DNA of 38,130 nt, taken from contig JAAMXY010000275.1 in NCBI GenBank assembly GCA_019677205.1, forward strand, positions 1 through 38,130, given 5' to 3'. Shown here in pieces: positions 20,300 to 31,575 of this stretch. The notes below the pieces were generated by a model, which was given only the letters and a program-made list of their open reading frames with translations, ran no database searches and had not been told where the DNA came from. The stretch is from Pinguiococcus pyrenoidosus. Its lineage: Eukaryota; Sar; Pinguiophyceae; Pinguiochrysidales; Pinguiochrysidaceae. The stretch's first letter is position 1. Each line of letters starts with the position of its first letter. Made by a program: the position numbers and the translations under genes.

Positions 20300-22760
20300 T
20301 TAGAGTAGCAGCTCTCTGCCTTGCACTTGCTTCAGGTCCTCGGCTGTGAACGGGCGGTACGTCCTCAGTCCGCCATCGCGAATGTATACGACGTCACCCG
20401 CCTGCTCAGCCTGGGAAATGGAGAAGCCTTCTGTCTTGAGCTTCGTCTTCTTGTGCTTGAACGTCGATGTCATGTGCTCCTCGGACGCGCCCTGCGTTTT
20501 CGAGATCCGGAGGAACACGGGAATCGCAGTTGCTTGCAAGTTGTCGCTCAAGTGCTGGTGCAGTGCCTTGAAGTCGAAAGCTTCGATCTGGAGCAGAGAG
20601 GCATGAGTCGCTGCCCGCGGCGCGAGGCCTTTGAGCGCAGAGGTGGAACGCTTACCGGTCGTCCAAGGACGATTCGAGCGCAGCCGGCACGCCCATCCGA
20701 GTGCGGAATCTCAATCCCTGGGTTTCGGAGGGAATGGAATCGTCCGCATCAGAAGAGTCCAAGGATGATCTGGACTTCGTCGTGCTTGAGACACTCACCA
20801 TATACATTCGCATCGACCACCGCGTTCGGCTCTTCACATCTTGCGAGGACCCCGGCCACCTCCGCCGTGCTGATGTTCTCGCCTTTCCAACGGAAGGTGT
20901 CGCCGATTCTGTCTACCCAATAGAAGAAGCCAAACCGGTCCCGAGAGAGCAGGTCTCCGGACGCAAACCATCGGTCCCCTTTGCTCATCACGTCTTCCGC
21001 AATCTTCTTCTGCGTGGCAGCCTTGTCTGTGTAGCCATCGAAGCGACGAATCCCGTCCTTCATGTCAATTTTTCCCAGCAGATGACCTGGCTCTCCCGGG
21101 GCGACTGGGATGCAAAGCCCCGTCGCCGGGTCCCGCACGAGCTCCTCCTTCTCTGTGTCATACTTGAACAGCTGTACGGGATAGAAAGGAAGAATGAAGA
21201 AAGGAATGAAGCCAACGGCGCCGACCACGTTCGTGTTGTTCATCATGTTTGCGTTGCCCTCGGTGGCGGCGTAAAACTCCACGATGAGGCCGATGCGATA
21301 CTTCTCCTTGAAGACCGACCAGACGTCCGGACGCAGACCGTTCCCGATAGCTGCTCTCAGCTGCACCGGCGGGCCGTCGTCCTTGGCTGCGGAGCTGGTG
21401 AGGTAGCGCGCCAGCTCGCCAATGTACTGCAGCACGGTGACGTTGTACGTCCGGCAGTCATGATTGAACTTGCGGACGCTGAACTTCGTGCGAGTCACGA
21501 AGCAGCTCCCTGCCGCGAGCACACCAGCGACGCCCATCATGCCACCTCCGGAATGACTCAGGGGCAGCGGCGAGTACACCACGTCCGACGGTCTCAAGCC
21601 TTGACGACAGTTTCAGGGGTTTGTCAGAGCGCCCCTCGGGAGAGAAAGAACAAGCAAAGCTGGCAGCATCTTTACCTGTGAGAGTCGCCAGGACTTTGCC
21701 TGCGAGGTACAAGCGCAGGTGGTGGATCTTGCTTGCCTTCGGGAGCCCGGTCGTTCCGCTCGTAAACCTGGGAGCGCAAAGGTCTGTGTGGGGCTCCGGC
21801 TTGTCTCAAACCTCAGCACCTCGAAGCCGCTTACATGAGAAGCGCCGTGGAGGACCACTGGATCCCCTGATTCATGCGAGCTTCCCGCAGCTGCTCCCGG
21901 ACTTTTTCACGCTCGTCCGAGTGAAAGTGAAGGTCCGCGGGAAGAAGCTCCGCCACCTCCCGCGCAGCGCGATCTTCTTGCACAGCTCTGGCCTGCTCTG
22001 CCCGGCCCCGGGCTGTCCACACCGGGAAGAACATGGCATCGATCACGTCGACGTGCTTAAAGTCTGCCGGATCCCCAGCGGCCTATCAACGATGCACACG
22101 ACAAAGTGAGCACGTCTGGCCGCAGTTTTCAGGGGGTTTTGGTGGCTTGGTCAGGAAGGTCCAAACCTCATCTAGAAGGCACTTCAGCTGAAGGTCCTTG
22201 ACGCTTCCGTCAAGGCAGCCTGCGCTGCGGAGCTGGCGCAGGAGAGACGAGGCGAAGATGAGGAATCTTCGCGATTCCGGCGTCTGCTCCAGGGCTTTCT
22301 CCACGGCATGCTCCAGCGACGAGCCTTGCAGGTTGCTGTGGAGCAATGCGGCGGTGGCGCCGGCCTTGAGACACCCGAGCCAGACGACCACGTAGACCAG
22401 AGAGTTGGGAAGGAAGACCGCGACGCAATCGCCGGCACGGACGCCTTTCTTCTGCAGCCAGAGCGCCATCCTGTCGCTGAGGAGATCCAAGTGGGCGTAG
22501 CTGAGATGCGAATCCGTATCCACGTGCGTCATGGCCGTCGCTGCGGGGTTCCTGGCAGCGACCTCGAGGACAACTTCCGGAAAATTCCAACGCACGCCCA
22601 TGCGCATCGCGGACGACTGGCAGCGCTTGGCCGTCACCAGCAGCGTCAAAAGACTCAGCATGCCCTTCAAAAGATCGTAGGTCTTTTGAAGGGCATTCGG
22701 GCCTATATACGCCAGAACAACGGCCAATATCGCCACGACGATGCCGAGCGTGGATAGCAT
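20300..22760 (-). CDS. FATP/SLC27-type very-long-chain acyl-CoA synthetase
   Basis: Exons in coding order: 22760-22167, 22055-21835, 21767-21676, 21599-20799, 20717-20656, 20587-20300, giving 685 residues. The first acceptor could be 8 bases earlier with a different donor. The N-terminus is a membrane helix, MLSTLGIVVAILAVVLAYIG, as in FATPs. The ATP/AMP motif MFTSGTTGLPKASK lies near 272-285 and is rebuilt by splicing. YAATEGNANMMN follows, and then the FATP signature FYWVDRIGDTFRWKGENIST. The splice at 20799/20717 restores NVYGIEIPHSDGRAG, another family hallmark. The C-terminus ends ...VQGRELLL. Family members activate long and very long chain fatty acids to CoA esters at the ER or other membranes and so drive uptake. 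I chose the Met at 22760 because it precedes the membrane helix; the frame is open further upstream. Confidence 0.9.
22660..22696. repeat. Perfect 15-bp inverted repeat inside coding sequence
   Basis: The arms 22660-22674 and 22682-22696 are exact reverse complements around a 7-base spacer, in the first exon of the FATP-like gene just after the membrane helix. They encode NALQKTYDLLKGML on the minus strand. Confidence 0.95.
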
Positions 22761-23180
22761 GACGTGTCCAGAACGACGCAGAGGCCAGAGGATGGGCACG
22801 TCCGTGAAAAGTAATGGCGGCCAAACAGACGAACAGACCTGCGAGAGGCTTCCAAGCGAAAACGAGAAAGTGGACAAGCTGGAGGAGGTACCCACTGGTA
22901 CTCTGGTACGTCTGGTAGGGACCTTCCAGCCGCAGCCGCGATGCTCAGAAGAAGAACGAGGTCCCAGAACGCGGAAAAAAAAGACGTAAGGCAATAAAAG
23001 AAGGATCGCGAGGCTTGAACCCCGGATCTCCTCGGCAGGCGGCAGGGTAAGTCGAAAGCTTGCTGAAAGCCACCTTCGTGAAGATGGGACTCTTTTGCAT
23101 ATAAACAGAATCTTTGTGGATCGCCCTTTTCGCCAGAAACCAAGCTGAACGCTGCCTTTTCGTCCTGTGCCTCCCGCGCA
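22761..23180. promoter_or_regulatory. Divergent spacer, FATP-like / SYO1 genes
   Basis: 420 bases between divergent start codons. TGCATATAAACAG at about 23096-23108 is a TATA-like element roughly 80 bases before the SYO1 start. A tRNA-like T-arm on the minus strand near 23008-23030 was examined and rejected. Confidence 0.45.
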
Positions 23181-25712
23181 ATGGGGAAGGCCAAGCGCAC
23201 CAGAGCGAAGCGCAAGGGTCGCGAAGGCGGCACCAAGCGGTCCAAAGCAAGAGGTTTGTGGTGGCGCATCTCTTCTTCCTTTGTTGAAGCCCGGCTAACG
23301 GACTTGGGACGCCCCCCTAGAGCTGCCTGGCGACGTTGCCGCTCTGGACCGCCTGGGACACAAGGATGCAGAGACTCGACGGGGCATGCTGATCGCGGTG
23401 GGCAACGCTGTGAAAGATCCGGTGGCACGGGACCTCTTGCTCGTGAAAGGCGTCGGCGCTGCCTTGGCCGCAAGACTCTTCGACGCCAAAGTGGAGAATC
23501 GGTGAGGCACTTGAGCAGCGCGAGCTTCTCGACGCTGTCGCCAAGCTGATCCCAATGCCTCCTCTCAGAGTGCACGCGGCCCATGCGCTCCGGAATCTCC
23601 TGCGGGACGGGAACTCGGCGGCTGCGACGGCTCTCATGGCGCAGAACGTCATGGCGCCCGCCCTGAGCATCGCGAAGCAGCTGCTCAGCGCCGAGGAGGC
23701 TGTCGCGTGGGAGGAGACGGACGTTGCTTTCATGGAGGAACTCTTGATCTTCCTAGCCTGTGTCGGTACGTGAGCAGTCCCTTGAATGGCGCCAGAGCCG
23801 TTCAGGGAAGGAAGATTTCGGTACGGATGCTGACCCAGCTGGTTCTGCAGTGGAGAGCAGCGAAAGCGCGCTTTACATGCTCTCCATCTCCGCGGCCGGA
23901 CAAGCGCTGCTGCGGTATCTCGTGGAGGATCCCAAGCAGCAAGTCAGGCGGCACGTGCTCCAGCTGGTCAGCATCGCGATAGATAGCAATCCTCACTTGT
24001 ACGAGAAGGCGGTGCAGACCGGAGCGCTCGGCGCGGTGCTGGCCGCTCTGCGATCCCAGCTCGCGCTGGAGGCGGGACGCCAGGGAGACGTTCGCACGAT
24101 GCTGCACAGTGCCGGAATCTTGCTGGGTGCTGCGGTCTTGGCGCTGCGCATCCGCATCGGAGTGGAGCGCGAGAGCAGCGTGGCCCCCGACAGCCTTGCC
24201 GCGGAGGACCTGCTGCGCGAAGGTGTGGTTCCGGCGGTCAACAGGGTGTTGTCAAGCATTGCTGTGGAGCAGTTGCGCACGACTGCGAAGGAGCTGCAAG
24301 AGGTGGGTCACGCGGGAATCCGCAAGGTGGCGAGGTCAAAGCTCATGGCAACGTCGCAGGAGCTTGTGAAGGCTGGAGCCGCGGCAGCGAAGAGAGAGGA
24401 GGAACAGCGGCAGAAGGAGGTCGCAGAAGCTGGGGAAGCTGGGGAAGCGAGTATGGACATTGATGATGGGAAACAGGAGGAAGAGGAGGAGGTCTTGGAG
24501 GGCGAGCTGAAGATGGGCGCGAGTACGGAGCCGAGCGGGAAGGAGCTGGAGCTCTTCAGTACAATTGGAGACCTCAACGTGGCTGTGGAGCTGGCGACGA
24601 ACCTTGGGACGGCCGGTGCAGACATTGCCCAGGAGGCTTCCTCGGACGCCAAGCTAGCGCAAGATGCCGACTGGGACATGGACGATGAAGCCGCAATGGA
24701 GGCAGTCGTCGCTGAAGGTCGACTGCGCTCGTCTGCTCAAGCCGCCAACGAGAATGAGGAAGTGTCGGCAGCGACGTCTTCTTGGCATCGAATGACGCTC
24801 CAGTTGCTCCGCAGTCTTGTCGAGATGTTAGAGCAGTTCGGGGCCAGCCTCTGTCCAGATGGGCAGCGCGCGTACATCCCAAGCTTCGTCCGCGAGGTTC
24901 TGCGGATCAGGTCGAGACTGGCGCTGGCGATCGCTGCTGTCTTGTCGCCCGGGGCGCACCAGCAGGCCTTTGCGGACGTAGACTATTCCCGGAGCTTGAT
25001 CGCTTCGCGTGATCTATTGATCAGGCTGCTTCAGGGCGGCCTGAGCGAAGCGAAGCAAATCTCGCAGCTATACACCATTGAAGAGCTGCAACCCAGGGAT
25101 GACTCCACCTTCGCAGAGCTACGATCTCCAGCGGACATGAGCGAGCGGAGTTGGCTCTCGGTCCTCTCCGGGTCAGTGCTGCTCTTGCAGAGGGGTGTGT
25201 ACGAGTCCGGGCGGCTCGAGGATGCTCGATACGGGCTAAGTGACGACGTTCTGCAAGTTTTGATGGAAGTCTTTGCATCGCATGAGGACTTCCACACGCA
25301 GTCGAACGTGGTGGCCTTGATTGGCCTGCGAGGGCTGCAGTGCTCGATGCAGGGGGAAGCGATCGTTGGAGACGCTACGTTCGCACGCGTCGTGGACTTT
25401 CTCTTCCGTGCGTGCAGCCACGCCGACGTGATGGTGCAGTCAGAGGCAATAGATGCTCTGATTGACATGTTCTCGCCGGACGGGACGGACGCTTTCCAGG
25501 GGCTGGCGCAGCTCCTTGCCGAGTTGGACACGGTGTCCCGGAGCTTCCAAACGAAGATCAAGCGTGACAGGGCTCGTGTTGCCGAGGAGATCTACTTGCA
25601 TGCGAAGGAGGTGTATCTGAACCTGCGGCGTTTCATCAAGTACAAGAGAAGTCGGCTGGAAGCCCGCAGCACCTCGGGGCAGCAGCCGAGCCGCCGAGGC
25701 GCCAACACGTGA
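23181..25712 (+). CDS. SYO1: SYO1/HEATR3-type ribosomal protein chaperone (HEAT/ARM repeats)
   Basis: Exons 23181-23253, 23321-23501, 23569-23765 and 23851-25712 give 770 residues. The protein begins MGKAKRTRAKRKGREGG, the basic nuclear-targeting start typical of the family. Armadillo/HEAT helices follow (for example HAAHALRNLLRDGNSAAAT, joined by the splice at 23501/23569), then a long acidic loop with MDIDDGKQEEEEEVLEGEL, more HEAT helices, and a conserved end: EAIDALIDMFSPDG, FQTKIKRDRARV and VYLNLRRFIKYK. The end aligns with human HEATR3 (LDALFDVFADG ... KMKIRK ... VKMNLRRFIAY). Syo1 binds uL18 and uL5 as they are made, carries them into the nucleus with an importin and hands them to the 5S RNP. 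It is the partner, in function though not in operon, of the 60S exporter NMD3 at the right end of the window. Confidence 0.87.
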
Positions 25713-26058
25713 CATGTGAATCCCCTTGATTAACTTCCACTTCCTCCTGACGTCGCGCGTCGCTCTCTTCCAAGCTCCCACTTTCATCATTGTGTTCCAC
25801 CGACACAGCAGTGCTTTTTGGCGCAGTTCTGTGCGTCGACAACAGACCGCCTTCCTCGCAGCGAGTCAGGGCGGAGGATGGTCCGGTATTCATGTGGACG
25901 CACGAAAACCGACGAAGAGGAAGGAGGGGTGAATCATCGATTCGGAATTGACGCATGCATCGCTGGATCTCCTCTCCAGGTTGGCAAAGCGCCACGGACT
26001 TTTGGCCCCCTCCCCCCCATTCAAGCGCCAGAACCCAGCTGCACTGCTGCCACTTGCC
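25713..26058. promoter_or_regulatory. Spacer between SYO1 and lipase genes (same strand)
   Basis: 346 bases. It should hold the SYO1 3' UTR and the lipase promoter. An in-frame Met at 25948 could extend the lipase by 37 residues, but that extension would bury the signal peptide, so I treat it as untranslated. A short C-rich stretch lies at 26003-26020. Confidence 0.5.
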
Positions 26059-29038
26059 ATGCACGTGTGGGTGGCGCTGCTGGCGGCCTGGCTGGCCGCG
26101 GTGGCGCAGGTGGCGGACGCGTTTAGTTCGGCCGCCAAACGAACGGCCCGCGAAATAGCGTCTATGCCGGAGCACCGACCCTTCGATCTCGACACAGCCA
26201 TCCTCTGCGCCAGCAAGAGCTTCCAGGCGTACGTGACGCCGCAGGAGGGCGCGGCGGTGCGCGTGCTGGCGCGGAATCGCGCCACGGAATTCGTCGCGCC
26301 GAAGAAGAAGGAGGACAAACTGAGCTCTCCGCTGAGCTCCGACGCGACGTCGCTCACGCTGTGCTGGCACAGCCGCAATTTTATCAAGGACTGCTTCCTG
26401 GGCGAGTTGGTGTTGGAGCTGGAGAGCGTTCGAGGCCTCAAGCCAGAAGAAGACCTGGGGCAGAAGGTGTTGACGGGCGCTGCCCGGGATCTTTACGTGG
26501 TTGCCTGGTTGTCTCCCAACTCCGTCGACGGGTCCAAAGACAGCGATGCGCTGGCCTTGCCAGTCAACGTGGCAAGAAGCGCCACGAAGTGGCGCCTCGA
26601 TGAGACGGAAGACGGCGTGGCGGCCTTGGGCGGAGAGAAGCTGATCCTGCCCATTCCCTTGGACGTGGCACCGGCTTGTACGGATGTGGTGCTGCTGCTC
26701 ATGGACGAGAACATCGGCAAGGAGGATGAGATGCTCGGCCACACGAAGCTGCCTCTCAGTCGAGTGCTCGTGCCAGCGGGTAAGCAACCGAGACCTGTGA
26801 AGTTCGACGGCCAGCTGGATTTCAAGGTGCCGTCGCCGCTGGGACCCGGAGCCCTCGGAGGCGCCGTCATCGGCGGAGTCGTGGCCGGCCCCATGGGAGC
26901 GGCGGTCGGTGCGGGAGCTGCTGCGATGCTTCGAGGCTGGTAAGTAGTGGTGAAGCTTCGGTTCCTAGCGTCGCTTCCAGGCCTCACCGAGCTCGGCAGG
27001 AAAAGCGACGCGAAGCTTCGCCTCAAGGCCAATTTTCGGTGGGCGGGCGAGAACGATCTCGACTTTGGGAGATCCAATCTCGATATTATGACGGAGACTG
27101 CCAAAGCTCTGGGCCGGTCCGAGGAGGAGTCGACAAGGCGGGCTCGGACGCCGTATCAGCTGCTGGATGCCACGCGCGAGCTGATGGACAAGGCGCAAGT
27201 CAGCCTCCGCGTCGCGACCAACGAGACCAATTTGCCGCTGATCGACCAAATCGTCGAGAGCATCAAGGAGGCGGACGAGAAGAACGAGAAGAACCAGACG
27301 AACGACAAGAACGAGACGATTGCAGTGGAGGCAGGAGCAGAAGTAGAACCAGGAGCGGCGAGCAACGGATCCGCATCGGCCATGATGCCCGCCGAGCCGT
27401 TGGATCGGCTCTGCGGCAAGGCTGCTGCGACCTTGATGGTGGCTGGCACCGGGGAAAACTGGACCACCATCTGCGTCGACACGAAGGATACGACGTTCGA
27501 GTTAATGGCGTCCGTTGACGAACTTGAGACCGACACGCAGTGCATGCTCTGGCGCAGTGAGGAGAGGAAAGAGGTGAGTCAGGCCTCAGGTCCGCTTGGT
27601 CTTGTGGAGACCAGCCTTTACAGCCTAGACCATTTCCTCATGCCCCCTTCTTCTTCTTCTTCAACTCTTTGCCAAGGTGATCCTCGCGTTCCGAGGTACG
27701 GAGCAGGACAAGTGGAGAGACCTCGTCACGGATGCGACCGTGGTGCAAGAGCGGTGGGATGACACGGCGCCGAAGCCGAAGAGTAAGACGGACCAGGGCG
27801 GAGAGGAGCTGATGTGCCACGCCGGGTTCAAGCGCGCTTACATGTCCGTCCGTGGGAGCATCAGGAGCCTGATCTGTGCAGCAGGTCTGGCGGATGAGAC
27901 GTCCAAGCGCGAGGCGGTGCTGAAGGCGTTTCGAGGCGAGGCGATTGCGACGAAGGGCAAGTACCGCCTGGTGTGCACAGGCCACTCGCTGGGCGGAGCG
28001 CTTGCGACGCTGGCTGCGGCGGACCTTGTCTGGAGTGGCGCCGCGTCGCATTTTGGGGAAGTCGAGGTGTACACATACGGGGCGCCGCGGGTGGGGAACC
28101 GTGCGTTCTGCGAGGCGGTGAACGAAGCCGTGCCCAGCATCTACCGCGTCGTGAATGGCCAAGATGTGATCGCACGACTTCCGCGCGGGGCACTGGCCGC
28201 GTCGCTGGGCTCTTGGAGAGACACCTTGTACGGCGCCCTCGACTACAGCCACCCGGGAGTCCCCGTACTCGTGGATGAGCGCCAGGCGATCTGCCTGGTC
28301 GGGGCGCAGGGCCTGCGGGAGGTGAACGACGCGCTCCCGCGTCACGTGCTGGAGGAGCTGGAGGAGGCGGCCGAGGATCCGTCGCTGCCGCCGGACAGCG
28401 CTTCGAAGGTTCCGATCGGATCCGAGGAGAAAGAGGAGCAGCTCAAGGACGGCCTCGCCTTGCTGGAGGACCTCGAGAAGGACCCGTTTTCGGATCCGCT
28501 CGGCGAAGGCTCGCTGTTGACGGACCTCTCGCAGGAGATTCAGGACATTCTGTCTCAGCAGATGCAGGCTCTGGAGGAGTACCAGAATTCCCGCGCGGAC
28601 GGGCAGGAGAAGACGCAGGGGGTCGCCGAGGAGGTCGCCCTGGCGGCCCGGGATCAAGCGGGGAGCCTCTTCGACGGCGTGAAGGACTCCGTGCAGGGTC
28701 TGGTGCGGAACTTGAATAGCAACATGAAGCAGCTCACGGACGCGGGGGACAGATTTGACGAGATGCGCAGAACGCTGTCCGAGCAGCTTTCTGAGCGCCT
28801 CGCCTCCTCTGTCCCGCAGGAAGAGCTGCTGACCCTCGTGGGCCTGCGTCGCGAGTTCTGGGACGCCGAGATGGAGCTGCTTAGGAGCATCACCACTGGG
28901 CAGGCCGTGACGCACCACCTGGAGCCGTCCTACTTTATAGCGTTGACGAAAGCTAAAGCGAAAGGCCAAGGGGACGAAGAGCAGGAGAGCCTGGCAGCGG
29001 AAGAGGTGGTCGTTCTTCCCGAGGCTGTAGAGCCGTAG
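26059..29038 (+). CDS. C2-like plus class 3 (GHSLG) lipase with plastid-type leader
   Basis: Exons 26059-26939, 27000-27573 and 27677-29038 encode 938 residues. The leader MHVWVALLAAWLAAVAQVADAF ends in an AF junction, as in complex-plastid leaders. Residues about 110-260 have a C2-like pattern (LVLELESVRGL ... LYVVAWLSP ... VVLLLMDEN ... MLGHTKLPLSRVL). A glycine-zipper segment follows (GALGGAVIGGVVAGPMGAAV, near 273-292). The lipase core has VILAFRGTEQDKWRDL (oxyanion region), the nucleophile elbow VCTGHSLGGALATLAAADL with Ser near 589, PRVGNRAFC, NGQDVIARLP with the likely catalytic Asp, and YSHPGVPVLVDE with the likely His. A helical tail of about 200 residues is predicted to be coiled. 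Family knowledge points to hydrolysis of galactolipid or other acylglycerols at a membrane. It probably acts in or at the plastid, with the C2 part docking to lipid. Confidence 0.85.
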
Positions 29039-29658
29039 AAGAAGGAGAGCATCCCATCGATAGTCATTCGACATCTTCGTCGTACCCCTTGGCATCTGTA
29101 TTGTCGCCAGGGAGTCGAACGCAGCAGGCAATCGTCATGGAACCATCCTAGGCCCCTCTCAAGGTTTCCCTGGCGTGCACAACGGGATCGCCCAAGGTGA
29201 GGTTTCGCGATCTCCCAAGGCTTCGAGACGGCTTCAGTTGCCAGCGTCATCCTCTTCGAATACTCGCGACCAGCGCTCACGAAGCTGCGCGATTTTTGTG
29301 CTGCAGTTGCGTTGCGCGCCCAATCATCCGGGGACTTCAACCAGATTTAAATTTACACCACCAGTCGTTGTCGGCACGCGTCAGAATCCTGAACAGCACA
29401 TCGAGCTGCATGAACTGCCCGGAACGTTCCCGGTGAGAGATGGCTCAATATTTTAAATCTTTTTTACATATATTCAATGAGCTTTATTTCACTTTATATA
29501 CATTTCAAGAAACATATTTGTGGATAGGTGGAAACTTATCATACTGCGGAGGTTTTCACGCGTGCATGTCCTGCTGGAAAGAGGCAAGACGAGCGACTCT
29601 GCTGCGTTTTCCACCACGCCAGATCTGACGCCTCGCCGTCTTGAGCGCCCCCGGTGCA
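29039..29658. other. Spacer between lipase and DUF5522 genes, with AT-rich island
   Basis: 620 bases without a recognised gene. Positions 29440-29530 are strikingly AT-rich (TTTTTTACATATATTC, CTTTATATACATTTC), unlike the GC-rich surroundings. The island may hold 3'-end signals or the promoter of the next gene, whose start is at 29659. Confidence 0.55.
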
Positions 29659-30112
29659 ATGTCTCGGCAATTTCGAATAGCCACCAGGTTCTATGGACTT
29701 GCGCGGCGACTGTCGACGGCAGCGTGCCCAGAGTCCTTGGCTACCGTGCGCCCCAGGTGCGTCGCGAAAGGGCTTAGACAGCCATGCTATCTTGCTCGAC
29801 GGTTGCTCACTCCTCTTTGGCAGCGCAACGAAGCCTGCCGAGCAGAGGAAAGAGGAGTGGAGCGTCATTCATGACCGCGCCGTTGCGAATGGGCAGCGGC
29901 AATACATAGATCCCGAGACTGGCTTTCAAGTGTGGACCGCTCTGGCGCTTCAAGAGAACAAATGCTGCGGTGCGTATCGTACTTTGGGGCCTAGTCTTCT
30001 CTTTCTCCCCCGGATACGCGCTTCTGAGCTTCGCGTCCATCCTTTCTCTTCTGGTGCAGGCCGAGGGTGCAGGCATTGTCCACATGGGGGCAAGAAGCGC
30101 GAGGAACGATGA
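29659..30112 (+). CDS. Small DUF5522 Cys-rich protein, probably mitochondrial
   Basis: Exons 29659-29756, 29824-29969 and 30060-30112 give 98 residues. The first exon encodes MSRQFRIATRFYGLARRL and more, rich in Arg and hydroxylated residues with no acidic residue in the first 25, like a mitochondrial presequence. The second exon carries DRAVANGQRQYIDPETGFQV and the third completes NKCCGRGCRHCPHG. The pattern YIDP-x-TG-[YF]-x-V...CCG-x-x-CRHCP is that of the DUF5522 family, whose function is not known; the CC...C..C cluster suggests metal binding. The splice at 29969/30060 joins two halves of the Cys cluster in phase, which strongly supports the model. Confidence 0.83.
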
Positions 30113-30388
30113 GCGCGATGCAGGGGATTTTGAAGAGCTCCGCAACTTTGCAAACCCACTTCTATTTAAGTCGTCCGACCAGGCCGTTGTGCTTGAAGGC
30201 GCAATGGACAACCTTCGCTGACTACTGCGCAGAGAGAAAGAATCTTCGCGCCACCTTGAGGGGAATCTACACGCGGTCGAGAAGAAAGTCCGCGCGAGCG
30301 AAGTCCTGAAGAGTGGCAATGGTTAGAAGGAATGGCGGAGGGGGGCAGGCACCAGGGACCATGACTCTCTCTCTTCGGACATGGAAGT

Positions 30389-31575
30389 CTAGCACGAAGC
30401 ACGGACCTCAAGAATTTTGCCATTGTACTGTGGGAACTCGAGCGCAAGGCGCCTTGCTCGCGTGTCCTTGAGCCACTGCGTGTACGGCTTGATGTTCATG
30501 TTCTGCATCTGTGCCCGGCTGAATTGCAAGCACAACAGCGCGAAGCTCAGCTGCCCTGTTCACGCGAGAGCCAAGCCTTGATTATCCAAAGCGACTTGCG
30601 AAGCACTGAGACGCTGCGATGCGCTGCTCGTACCAAGCGGCGGCTCCATCCAATTCCAGGTCCAGGAGCCGACCTCGAGCCACGTCTCCAGGTCTTCGGG
30701 GGGAGGCACGTCCGTCGTCACGTACAGCTCGTTGAAGACCAAGGCCGTGTGGAGATCAAAGACCATCGGAAAGGACCCAAGGAAGGCGGTCAACGCCGTG
30801 AAAACGCCCAATCGGTACGGGAAGGCCGCAAGGAACATGCCTTTCGTGTTGGCCTTGTTGATCTTGTCGAACGTCGGCTGCGCCTCGTCCCATGACACCT
30901 GTGACAAGTTCCCGAGCGACGGCCAATTCGCCGGTCGCGGGGCAGTCAGCTTTCGAGGGAGGCGTCGCAGAGGGCGCGTCGTCCCCAACTTACGTGGTCA
31001 ACACACATGATCTCGCGGACAACGCGCTCCTTGGCGGCATCCCAGTCGCCATTCTCGGCCATGAGCAGCAAGACGTCGGGAGGATACTCGTAGACCTATC
31101 ATGCCAAGGTGTGACGACCGTATGAGTGAAAGGCGCAGCCAAGCACCGCCAGCGCCCAGATCGGCTCTCATCTCTTCTTCGTACCTCGCGAGGCATCGCC
31201 CGAGCCTCCTCCAGGGACGGCTTGCGCGGTGGCGGGGCCGACTTCTGAGCCAATGCTCGCACGCCCAACCTCAGCCATTCCCTTTTCCGCGCCGAGCCTA
31301 TGCGGGAAGCCAAGCGGCGGTGAGAGCGCTGACGTCCGGATCCACGAAGAACAGGTCATCCTCCTCTTCTCAAGTGGACAGCTCGCAGATCCGCCATACA
31401 TCTCGACCTCGCTTCTCCGAAACCGTTCCAAGACGCAACTTAAGGCGCACTGCACCCGTCTCTCCACGACACATCAACCCTTGCAGAGTCACACACACAC
31501 ACCCAGCAGACCGCAGGTCAAAGCCAGCGGCGTACCTGGGAGGCTGCGTCGCGCGGAGTGAAGCGCTGCTCGCAT
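30389..31575 (-). CDS. Conserved-looking membrane protein of unknown function, 7 exons
   Basis: Proposed exons in coding order: 31575-31536, 31449-31408, 31368-31334, 31244-31185, 31095-30994, 30898-30634, 30555-30389, giving 236 residues with phases consistent throughout. The last four exons are well supported by composition and splice sites; the first three are a best guess (one intron would be only 39 bp). The start MRAALHSARRSLP is basic and could be an organelle presequence. Then come YEYPPDVLLLMAENGDWDAA, a first hydrophobic region (GMFLAAFPYRLGVFTALTAF onward), an acidic loop (VTTDVPPPEDLETWLE), W-rich GSWTWNWMEPPLGG, a second hydrophobic segment (LSFALLCLQFSRA), and a charged end with KPYTQWLKDTRARRLALEFP. 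I do not recognise the family. Two membrane segments joined by a short acidic Trp-rich loop is all that can be said. Confidence 0.68.

Noticed and set aside
22990-23070. Possible tRNA on the minus strand (T-arm-like GGGTTCAAGCC, followed by a T run as for RNA polymerase III)
   Set aside because: The T stem has mismatches, the acceptor ends pair over only five bases, and no anticodon arm of 5+7+5 can be drawn. A degenerate relic is possible but not supported.
27638-29131. 497-codon open frame antisense to the lipase
   Set aside because: It mirrors the lipase exon, is Arg/Leu/His-rich, and shows no recognisable domain.
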